In this document: positions 55,736-64,000 of the stretch, one piece after another | How the letters are laid out: each line of letters opens with the position of its first letter | How positions within the stretch are numbered: position 1 is the stretch's first letter | NCBI GenBank assembly: GCA_947652115.1 | Contig: OX393561.1 | Location: forward strand, 4,029,605-4,093,604 | Length of the DNA: 64,000 bases | Direction: 5' to 3' | Source: Blastomussa wellsi | Lineage: Eukaryota > Cnidaria > Anthozoa > Scleractinia > Plerogyridae | The notes under the pieces: generated by a model | What the model was told of the DNA's origin: nothing | Seen by the model: only the letters and a program-made list of their open reading frames with translations | The model's database searches: none | Program-made: the position numbers and the translations under genes

Positions 55736-56632
55736 TCATCGTCCGTGCATGGTATGCCACGGTTGCATGGGGTGGACTCTGTCTGGTTCAGTACTTTTAC
55801 AAACAAGAGTTCCTATCGCTTTTCTAAACTCCTGCATCCGTATGGCATACACAAGAGGGTTAACTATGGAACTGGCGAAATACATCACAGCGAGTACCTC
55901 CTCAATATCAACGCTTGACGCATTGCGCCATTGTTGCGTTAGCACCCGGGACATGGAATTGTAAATAGCCCAGGGAAGAATAGTTAGAACGGAAACGCCA
56001 GTGACTATAGATAATGTTACGGATAGCTTCTTTTCGTTGTGAGCTGAACCACGATTTTGTGAATGCGGGCTTCTTTTAACATTTAGAATGATAGTGACAT
56101 ACGACACTGTGAGTACAAGAAGGGTGATGGCACTAAATGATGCCCATACATAAGGCAATACCGAATGTGACCCATTTGTACAGAAATTACTCATGAGAGA
56201 GGCCAGAAGGAAAGTTATAAGCCAGCTGCCTATGACTATTTTAAAGTACATCCATTTCATCACCAAGCAATGCCTGAATGGAAAAAGTGTTGCATGCAGC
56301 CGATCTAAGGAAATCAAGGAAAGATTCACTTGGGAAGCTATTGGAAAGGCGATTAGAATGGCAAAAATAACTCTTTCTGGACACCCCAAATCGCTGTTTT
56401 CTTCATCTCCATAGAACACGAACAACGGTCCTGTCACAGCACCCACCAAGAGATCGGCCACAGTCAGGTTAATTATGAGGTATGTACTGCGTTTGCGCAG
56501 ATGTCGATTTCTTGCAAAGGCGACGATAGTGATGGCATTGATAAGTAATATGAGAAGACATTCAATGATGAAGACTGGAATTAACGTTAACACGATGTTG
56601 TCTTCATTTGCAGAAACATCTTCAGTAGTCAT
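55736..56632 (-). CDS. Class A (rhodopsin-like) G protein-coupled receptor
   Basis: An uninterrupted 298-residue coding exon. Seven hydrophobic segments are visible, starting at about 15 (IVLTLIPVFIIECLLILLIN). TM1 lacks the usual Asn-Val pair but is followed by RNRHLRKRSTYLIINLTVAD, with NLTVADLL as the TM2 sodium-site signature. Extracellular Cys near 83 (DLGCPERV) and near 150 (NFCTNG) could form the conserved disulfide. The DRY motif is a DRL variant in SLISLDRLHATLFP. TM6 has TILPWAIYN, with Pro kept but Cys lost from CWxP. TM7 has SSIVNPLVYAIRMQEFRKAI (NPxxY plus helix 8). The ligand is unknown. Compact single-exon receptors of this kind are highly expanded in corals and often annotated as adenosine- or melanocortin-like, which is weak evidence. 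The frame is open from the ATG back to a good acceptor at 56662. Confidence 0.9.
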   Translation of the reverse strand: MTTEDVSANEDNIVLTLIPVFIIECLLILLINAITIVAFARNRHLRKRSTYLIINLTVADLLVGAVTGPLFVFYGDEENSDLGCPERVIFAILIAFPIASQVNLSLISLDRLHATLFPFRHCLVMKWMYFKIVIGSWLITFLLASLMSNFCTNGSHSVLPYVWASFSAITLLVLTVSYVTIILNVKRSPHSQNRGSAHNEKKLSVTLSIVTGVSVLTILPWAIYNSMSRVLTQQWRNASSVDIEEVLAVMYFASSIVNPLVYAIRMQEFRKAIGTLVCKSTEPDRVHPMQPWHTMHGR

Positions 56633-56661
56633 TCGTCCTTCTTTAATACCGCTCCAGTGCA

Positions 56662-56676
56662 GCTAAAGAAATAAAA
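56662..56676 (-). promoter_or_regulatory. Predicted splice acceptor before the GPCR coding exon
   Basis: On the minus strand TTTTATTTCTTTAG is followed by CTGCACTGG, 30 bases before the ATG. A pyrimidine-rich tract ending in AG at this place suggests a 5' UTR exon further upstream, beyond the LINE insertion. Confidence 0.4.
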
Positions 56677-56700
56677 GATTAAAAAAAATGTTGATGTTTT

Positions 56701-56714
56701 TCAGCGGGAGTGTT
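56701..56714. repeat. Target-site duplication, left copy
   Basis: TCAGCGGGAGTGTT, identical to 59589-59602 and directly abutting the T run that is the complement of the LINE's poly(A) tail. Confidence 0.92.
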
Positions 56715-59588
56715 TTTTTTTTTTAATCACACGCTTTATTTAAATACGCAAATACACTTAGATTGCTTACACTTATATAAATTACTTACACTTATACAGT
56801 ATTTGCATTTTACAAAGTACTTTTCTGTTAAGTTAAAAGAGAAAAAAAAAGCCAACTAAGTAATCGAGAAAAAAGAAAAGAGGAGAAAAAAAAATTATTA
56901 AGATAACAGAAGAAGTTAAACAAAAAAAAACTACAAAATCGAGCCTATGCATTACCTCACATATGAGAGTTTAGAAAAAAAGGCATTACATCATTCATTT
57001 TGGTTGAGAGCAGAAATTCCATTTAAGCACATTTTTCTAATTTCCATTGAATAGTAAGTTTGTTTACAAGTTCATCTAAAGACAATTCTTTCTGGAGGTG
57101 TTTAGAGGAGTAGATATATTGTTTGACCAAGATGATGAGTAAATCTAGCCTTCGTCTTTCGGGGTCCGAGAGCACATCAGTTACATGATGTATATCACGA
57201 AAGACAATTTGTTCGTTCGAGAGCGTTATTGTAGTACCTCGGCACTGGTTGAACCATGATATAATTTGTGAGTAAAGTTTTACAGACTCCCTGCAATCAA
57301 TAAAGGTGTGTTCTATTGAATCAGCACTAGAGCAATATATACATTTATCGTTATCCGCTAAATGAAATAGTTTGAGTTCTCTCCTTGTTACAGTTAGTTC
57401 TATGCAGAAAACGAAAACAAAATTGACGGAGTTTGTTATCCTTAGTAAAGCGGTATATATCTTGAAACTTATTTGACCAATCAACAAATTTTCCTGGGAA
57501 TTTATCCTGCCACTTTTTAACTCCACTTGGAACAATGGAGCCGTGATTATTGAACAACTGGTAATAGTTTTTACAGCGCGCTTCAGCAAGATCAAAAAAA
57601 GTTTTATTTAACGGAACGGATGCGGAAGTCGAAGAGAGATCAGCTGCAGGTATAAACGTTTGTGCTGCTCTCCTTTTCAACTCGGATGGAATGGCTGAAA
57701 TTAGTTGAAAGTAGTGCAAATAATTTGTGGTAATGTTAAATTTGTTGCTAAACTCTTCATATGATAAAAACTTGCCATTTGTATTTAGCACATCCTTTAC
57801 TGATACAACTCCGCTATCAAACCATGACTTCCAAAACAAGGTAGCATTGTCTATGGTTATCGACTTGTTATTCCAAAGAATAAATTCGCCATTTGGAAAG
57901 ATGTTAGTTGTATTCTTGAGATCTTGAAAGTGCTGAAGAAGTTCTCGATAAAAGAGAGGCAGACCTGTTTTCAAGAGTTTTACATTATAGTTGCATTTGA
58001 GGAGAAATAATAGGCTGCCATGTTTTCGAAAGTAGTAATTTGGGATTGCCTTCCATTTATCATCAGACGTTTCCAGTAGTCTACCAATCCAAGCTAGGCG
58101 TAACGATTTAATAACTGTGTGAAAATTAACAAAATTGATCCCCCCTTTTTCTACTGGTTGATACATAACTACTCTTTTTATCTTGTCTTTCCTGTTTTTC
58201 CATAGAAAGGCAAAGAGATTCTCCTGAACAGTTTTGATAATCGATTCTGGAACAATCAGCATGGATGCTGCATAAACTAACTGTGATATACCTAAAGCTT
58301 TCGCCAATAAAGACTTACCATATATCGTGAGATCTCTTGAGAGCCACAAGTTCAATTTTGTTTTCATTTTCTTTATCTTCGCGTGAAAGTTTTCTTCAGT
58401 ACATTTATATGTATTGTAGGATAGATGTACTCCAAGAACTTTAATGGGTTCTTTTGTTGTCTTAAAGTCAAGTACTTTCAAATTACTATCTTTCATGGAA
58501 CCCATCCACATAGCTTTTGTTTTCTTCTTATTTAATTTTAAACCTGAAATATTTCCAAAACGATCCAAGATCTGTAAATAAGGTTTGAGTGATTCAACAT
58601 TTTCCGTTATTATAGTGGTATCGTCAGCAAACTGTGAAATTTTGGCCTCCTGGCCGTCTGGGAGGGAAATGCCTCTGTAATCTGGATCTTGGCGTATTTT
58701 TACTGCTAGCAATTCCACAGCGAGGATGAATAAAAGAGGACTTAGAGGACAACCTTGACGGACTCCTCTTGATATATTAAAATACGTTGTCAAAAACCCA
58801 CCATTCATAACTGCACTTTGTACACCGTTATAAAAAATTGAGATCCATTTTTTCACATTTGGGCCAAAATTGAAAGCATTCAAAGCTTTAGTAATGAAAT
58901 CCCATTCAAGGCTATCAAAAGCCTTTTCGAAGTATATAAAGAGAAGCAATCCCGAAGTCTTTTTAGCAACTAGATATTCCATTATATCACTTTTTGACCT
59001 ATGTATCTTCCCTTGACAAATCCGGTTTGATCTGAATTAATTAATTTTGGAAGGTATTTTTCTATTCTTTTTGCCAAAGCTTTAGTCAAAATTTTATAAT
59101 CGATGTTAAGTAAAGATATTGGACGCCAATTAGAGAGTTCAGTCAGGTCTCCGTCGGCTTTTGGTATTAAAGTTATTATTCCTCTCCTTTGAGAAATAGA
59201 TAGGGACCCGCTTTGAAAGGCTGCATTATAAGAATTTAGCAGATCTCTCCAAATGAGATCATAAAAAGACTCATAAAATTCTTTAGTGAATCCATCTTCA
59301 CCTGGAGTTTTGTTGTCCGAGAAAGAGCTCACCGCCTCTTTTAATTCCTCATATGTAAAATCGTGTTCTAATGAATCTCGTTCCTCAGTATTCAGTTGAG
59401 GGATTTCAATACCCTCGACAAATGACTCAAAGCTCTCGTTTTCACCTTGAAGTTCGCTATTAAGATTTTTTTTGGATGTATACATATTACTATAAAAGTT
59501 TTCAAGTTCTTTCTCAATCTGTTTTGGATCTGTTGTCGTATCTCCATCCTCTAATTTCACCTCGCGTATAAGCTTTTTTTCATAGTTC
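56715..59588 (-). mobile_element. 5'-truncated LINE (L1/Tx1-type non-LTR retrotransposon)
   Basis: About 2.9 kb on the minus strand, from the right duplication (5' end, 59588) to a poly(A) tail (10 or more T on the plus strand at 56715). It carries most of the reverse transcriptase and a C-terminal zinc-knuckle-like region but no endonuclease. Exact 14-base duplications on both sides and the intact tail show one target-primed insertion event, truncated at the 5' end as is usual. It lies about 40 bases upstream of the predicted acceptor of the GPCR exon, in the same orientation as that gene. Confidence 0.93.
57023..59588 (-). pseudogene. LINE ORF2 reverse transcriptase, truncated and frameshifted
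   Basis: Three reading-frame blocks. Block 1 (to 58982) has NKTPGEDGFTKEFY, GIITLIPKADGD, NWRPISLLNIDYKI and SDQTGFVKGRYIG. Block 2 (58982-57351) has FEKAFDSLEW, RGVRQGCPLSPLLFILAVE, the catalytic QFADDTTII box and LKLNKKKTKAMWMG. Block 3 (about 57405-57023) has DKCIYCSSADSIEHTF, the Cys/His-rich zf-RVT end. Block 1 stops and block 2 restarts within TAATG. The loop just after GRYIGQ is shorter than I expect in this clade, which points to a small deletion out of frame. A second shift lies near 57400. A frame can be read upstream to an ATG at 59614, but those first codons are flanking DNA. The element cannot encode a working protein. Confidence 0.9.
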
Positions 59589-59602
59589 TCAGCGGGAGTG
59601 TT
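59589..59602. repeat. Target-site duplication, right copy
   Basis: TCAGCGGGAGTGTT, identical to 56701-56714; marks the truncated 5' end of the LINE. Confidence 0.92.
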
Positions 59603-60108
59603 AGTTTTACACACGTCTGTGATCTTATGAGTTTGAACGAATAAATAAATAAATTAATAAAATAAAACTTTATTAGTGCCACTAATATAGTAGCCGTTGC
59701 ACACGCATAATTGAGGACACTACAATTCCAAAATTATAGAGAAAATTTTGAGGTAAAGGCAGTGTTTCAAATTTTGGTAGATTCTGTGGTTATGCCTATG
59801 TTTGTGTCGTACGTGTAAACCAGCCTTTAATATAAGGAAAGACGAGAGGCTCGAAGGATGCCTCTCTGTTGATGCAAAGACGCAAAACGGATGTCTAATC
59901 ACAAGAAAAAGGAAGAATTTTCGTCCTTTCGTCGTCCCGTCTAACACGTACACCTTCGTGTTCTGAACCAGGCCGCTTAGGTTCCAGTCTAGAAAGAATA
60001 CCCCCAAAATTTTAAATACACCAAGAAACAATATGGACATCACTGAATTCTAACTTTCCGATTGGTTCGCAAACTCCGTTGAAACAAACAATGGCCTCTA
60101 TTGGGCGC

Positions 60109-60245
60109 GGAAATATGCTCGGATATTTGTCCGCTGACATTATCTGTCTCGAGAAGCGAACAGTTTTCTGAGAGAGAAGCTCGAGGAAGACTGAGGGCTT
60201 CGATGAACAGATAATGTCCAAGGACAAATATCCGAGCACATTTCC
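60109..60245. repeat. Inverted repeat with 39 bp arms
   Basis: 60109-60147 (GGAAATATGCTCGGATATTT...) pairs with 60207-60245 with about three mismatches around a 59-base loop that is itself partly self-complementary (CTCGAGAAGC / GCTCGAGG). A likely MITE core. Confidence 0.7.
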
Positions 60246-60903
60246 AAGCCAAATGAAGGGTATTGTGTTTATTATCCTTCAAATATTTTTCAGTTAGGCC
60301 GCCTAATTTTGGAGACCTTTTCTGAAAACCATTTAACACCTAAACATTTCTTCTGTTGGCAGTGAAAATGTTTTCACTCTGTTTAAAATGTTCAGTTCTA
60401 TTCAAATGAACGTTTTACTCGGGATGAAAAATGAACGTGCGAATAAAAATCCCAAAATTCAAAACCTGGGGAATATTGCTTGGGGTATATTTAGCAGTTA
60501 TTATTCGAGGACGCGCCGGATATTATTATTCAAAAAATTGTCACGTTTCCCATTTATGCTTTCAATATCCGTCAACTGTCGCTGACTGATATTCTGCGGT
60601 ATACGTTAAACACCCCCCCCCCCCAGCCCCCCCGGCTAGTACGCCCATAGTCGGAAACAACAACCTAAAAGCACACGGGTTTCTTCTGAAAAGAACAAAG
60701 CTCATGAACGCTCTTATTTTTGAGAATTTGTTAGCAAAATATAACTTGCGCTTAAACGAAAACTTTGTTTAGGCAAGCGTTGAAAATTTCAATTAAATTT
60801 TTCGGACTTTTTTCAGTTAATTATTAGCTGGGCTGTCAATGCATGTGAAGGCTATATGAAAAATGTTTATTATTATAATCATTCTTGTTTCATATAAGGA
60901 GAA

Positions 60904-60972
60904 AATATTTTTATCACCTTATTAACCCGACGTCCCAAATATTTTTATCACCTTGTTAACCCGACGTCCCAA
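60904..60972 (+). repeat. 34 bp tandem duplication
   Basis: Two copies of AATATTTTTATCACCTT.TTAACCCGACGTCCC in direct tandem, differing at about one base. Confidence 0.85.
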
Positions 60973-63900
60973 ATATATTACTGACCTCCGCTCAGCATAA
61001 CTCCGTTTTACTTTAGGTTTCTCCACTGAGAATAAGAGAAGTACTGACGTAATGTTCACCGTTCTCTTACTGCTCCAGAAAGTACAACTAATCTAGCAGA
61101 TTGCGTAGAACAGACACAAAAGACCACCCGCGAAAATCATTTTAAAGTCTAAATATTCTGGCTTGGTCTCGCCATTTCTAAAGGGCAAGCTTTGAGAGCC
61201 GGTTCAACTACGTTATCTTTTAAGAGTCAAATGTGTCTTCCGCAGTAATTAAGCCAAATTAATGGCTGGAAAATATTTATTCGCATTTTTCGTTTGAATT
61301 TGTCTGAAAGGATCAGATGACTTCGGCAGCCCCCAGGTTGAACGGCTTAATAATAAACATCCCTTTTATTTACTAAGTGCTTTCAGTATACAATATTCCT
61401 GTTTTTCTTTTTGCTAGAGTCTACAACGAGACACTATAATGTAAACCTTACGATCACAGACCATTTCTAAGGTAAAACCATTATTATAATAGTATTCTGG
61501 TGATTCTAGTTTGTCGGCTAGAGCCTACCACAATACAATGGGTTCCTCTCGAAGGTAGGCTTGATGACTGTTTTTGGCCAACCTATCATAGACCTTTGTT
61601 ACTTACAAACATTCTAAAGTTTCGTTTTCCCTTACCCTATTGTTAAAATAAAATACCTCACCTCTTAACCTGAAAAAGGTACAACTTTCCACATACATGA
61701 TGTTCCTGATGTTCCTTGAAAGTTTGTCATGATCCCTGGCCACATTTAGTTAATTTGCAGTGAATTTCGTATTCTCTCCGATGATAAACAAGGAATCAAC
61801 CAATTAGCACAATACGTAAACACGTAGTCTTTCAACCCTGACAATAAAACTTATTGGGCTCAAATTGGAAATTAATGCAAAATGACCAATGATGACGTCG
61901 CGGAATAGACCAGTTGTCAATCATCACGAGATGTAGCAAGAGCACTTTAATTTAAAAAAAGCAGCTGCTCAGTGGAAAGAAAACGGGTTCTTCTTACCGG
62001 GTGTCGAGAAACATGCTTGCTGTCGACAAATTTGTTTTAACTTTTAAGAATAATGAGACGCTGAAGCTCTTCTGTCGTCGACTATCTTTCTTGCCTTCTA
62101 TTTCAGCGATCATCCAAATTGACCATATGTTCAATTTGTTAAGTACAGTATTTGCCACTGAATTTTCACTCAGTTGAAGCAGCTGTTAAGTCAGTACTCG
62201 ACAAGAAGAGACAAAAAGCTATCCCATGTTTTGCGATCGCAAATAGGTCCTTTGCATAACATTGGCATGAGAACTTGGTAATCAAAAACAATATCCATGG
62301 AACGAAATGAAAGTAGTGCTACTCATGGGTATGATGTCTAAAATTTAATTGCAGAAGAATTTAAAGTTCAGAAGATTTGCATGGCAAATTTAGCTACGAC
62401 GAAATATGGAAATAGAATATACAGTTAATCGCATCCGTATGGTCAGCCTTTTTGTGTTCATTTTTATTCAGGGTACATTTTTTTAGTTGTTCCAGATTTT
62501 CAACCGCCATAATTTCTACAAGGTTAAATATCCAACGTAGGCAACCGATTATTCATGCATAGGGATAAACTAATAGCCGAGAAATGGCAGATTTTTTAAC
62601 TGATAGCTGAGAATCGTTCAGACAACTGTCAGCTGAGATGGGTGACCTACATAAAGCTAGATATAGCATAACTTTTACTTTAAAACAATTAAAAAACTTT
62701 TACCTCTGTCTGGACAAATGGGACAGACAGTGTTAAACCCCATGGCTATCCGTTACCTGAAATTCGACGTTGACAGAAGATCGGCGATGGAACATAGCAT
62801 AGAATGAACAAAGACCTCTACAAAGTGTTGAACTTACTGTTATTAAGTGTTCTTTTCGTCAACAATGTGTTCGTGGCTGAATAAAGAGACATCATAATTT
62901 CTTTCATAATGTCAGTCCTTCTGGCTTAAAAGGAAAAGGAGATTCCGAATACCTCCGGCTGGCTGAGTTGACATAGTTTTTGGTTGAGTATAGTTTTTTT
63001 TATGTAAGTTCGGGAGAAAGCAATTCTCTGCAAAAGGAGGTATACTTCTTGTATCATAGCTTATATGTTACGTTAGCCAATGAGTAACTCCAGTGAACAG
63101 ACATATGAAATTGTTCAAATAAGCCAAATGCAAACTGACAAACGCAAACGGCAGAAGTAATCGCTTAATCAGCATTTTCTCGACTTTTTCAAGTTTGCAG
63201 TTCGCCTTCTCAACCCGACTAGGTATTTTGTAGACGTGAGCAAAAGACACAAAAGACACTAAATATTTAGATATCACTCAGGAGAGCTGCAACCTGAGAT
63301 ACGGTTAATTTCTAGAGAAAAAGGTTCTTATGTCAAACCTTATCTCATATCCAGATCTCCCACGGACAAGCGAAAGGGAATCTGGGTACGAAGTCCCTGG
63401 AAATTGAAATCATCTGATGCAGGTCGACACTGTTCGGCTAATGAGATGGGCAGCGTTGCCAAGATACAATACATCAAAAGCCGGTAAGTGAACGTTAACT
63501 GAATCCTGTCAAAATTAACTGTTAGCTGAGAAATGGCTCAAAGTTTAACTGATAGCCGAGAAATGGCTTAAATTTAACCGATAACTGAGAATCCAGAAGC
63601 CCATGCAGACCCTCATATTATATTTTCTCTTTACTATCCTTTTCGGCTAAAATCTGCCATAACCCCAAAGCAGCTGTTCAAAATAAAAGAGAGGTGGGGT
63701 GATTTTGAGTCATAACAATCGATTGTTCAAGATGTTTCTTGGTTGTTTTACAACTTTCTCCAGTTAAGGTAAAACTTCCTGCTGCAGAATTTCTTGGGTT
63801 TTCCTTCGCTAAAGTGTCAGACGACATTCAGTCGATTTGCATCAAATTTTGTATTCCTTTCGGCATTAAACAGGGACAGCCAATAGCTATCTGGCATGTA

Positions 63901-64000
63901 GGCACACTAATAACAGCAATTGACTCCAGTGATATTTTAATTCAGCTCCAAGTCATGATCAGGTGTTAGTTGATTATAAAATTTAACTGGCCGAAGCGAA

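Larger units (their letters stand above)
59603..64000. other. Right-hand intergenic region, no gene recognised
   Basis: No frame with a recognisable domain or matched splice sites. An AAATAAATAAATAAATT run lies at about 59640. A C-rich tract lies at 60611-60630. Short words of the form TAACTGATAGC.GAGAAATGGC recur around 62570-62640 and 63500-63600. The first part should include upstream sequence of the GPCR gene. Confidence 0.4.

Noticed and set aside
59589..59614. LINE protein starting at the ATG at 59614
   Set aside because: These bases include the target-site duplication and host flank; the element itself starts at 59588, so this ATG is not its own start codon.
60012..60339. Two overlapping minus-strand frames of 75 and 99 codons
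   Set aside because: They cover the 60109-60245 inverted repeat, so the open frames are a by-product of the hairpin element.
1..64000. CRISPR arrays, operons, prokaryotic promoters or phage-like modules
   Set aside because: The sequence is spliced animal genomic DNA; no regularly spaced direct repeats with unique spacers and no bacterial gene organisation were seen.

Overview
The window is nuclear DNA of an animal, most likely an anthozoan cnidarian and probably a stony coral. The genes are broken by many GT/AG introns, intergenic DNA is AT-rich and full of small SINEs and foldback elements, and the secreted protein at the left edge belongs to a cysteine-containing family I associate with corals and sea anemones. 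Species assignment is inference. Most true exons are short, so gene models below were built by matching splice sites, phase and protein-family conservation.

Layout, left to right. (1) 437-1656, minus: first two exons of a small secreted protein that runs off the left edge. (2) 3938-9668, minus: a complete seven-exon NXPE-family gene (neurexophilin-like plus PC-esterase domains). (3) 9669-13421: no gene, one LINE 3' remnant. (4) 13422-14786, plus: two-exon XXYLT1 (xyloside xylosyltransferase 1). (5) 14787-22582: gene desert with a large TTAG-type minisatellite and a small MITE. (6) 22653-37059, plus: 18-exon SF3A1, an SF3a/U2 snRNP splicing factor, with introns packed with MITEs and SINE pieces. 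(7) 39527-50534, plus: seven-exon OTULIN-like linear-ubiquitin deubiquitinase with an N-terminal membrane anchor. One intron holds a SINE interrupted by a 1.3 kb TIR transposon. (8) 50535-55735: no gene, several foldback elements and a ~316 bp tandem duplication. (9) 55736-56632, minus: coding exon of a rhodopsin-class GPCR. (10) 56701-59602: a 5'-truncated L1/Tx1-type LINE on the minus strand with a perfect 14 bp target-site duplication, just upstream of the GPCR coding exon. (11) 59603-64000: no gene seen.

The genes are functionally unrelated: extracellular or Golgi proteins (secreted protein, NXPE, XXYLT1), a nuclear splicing factor, a ubiquitin editor and a receptor. No operon-like logic is expected. 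The most interesting gene is the OTULIN-like protein. It has the membrane anchor known from the inactive vertebrate paralogue OTULINL together with the complete Asp/Cys/His/Asn active site of OTULIN, separated by a very long linker. The richest non-coding signal is the layering of mobile elements: transposon in SINE, MITE in MITE, and LINE next to a splice acceptor.
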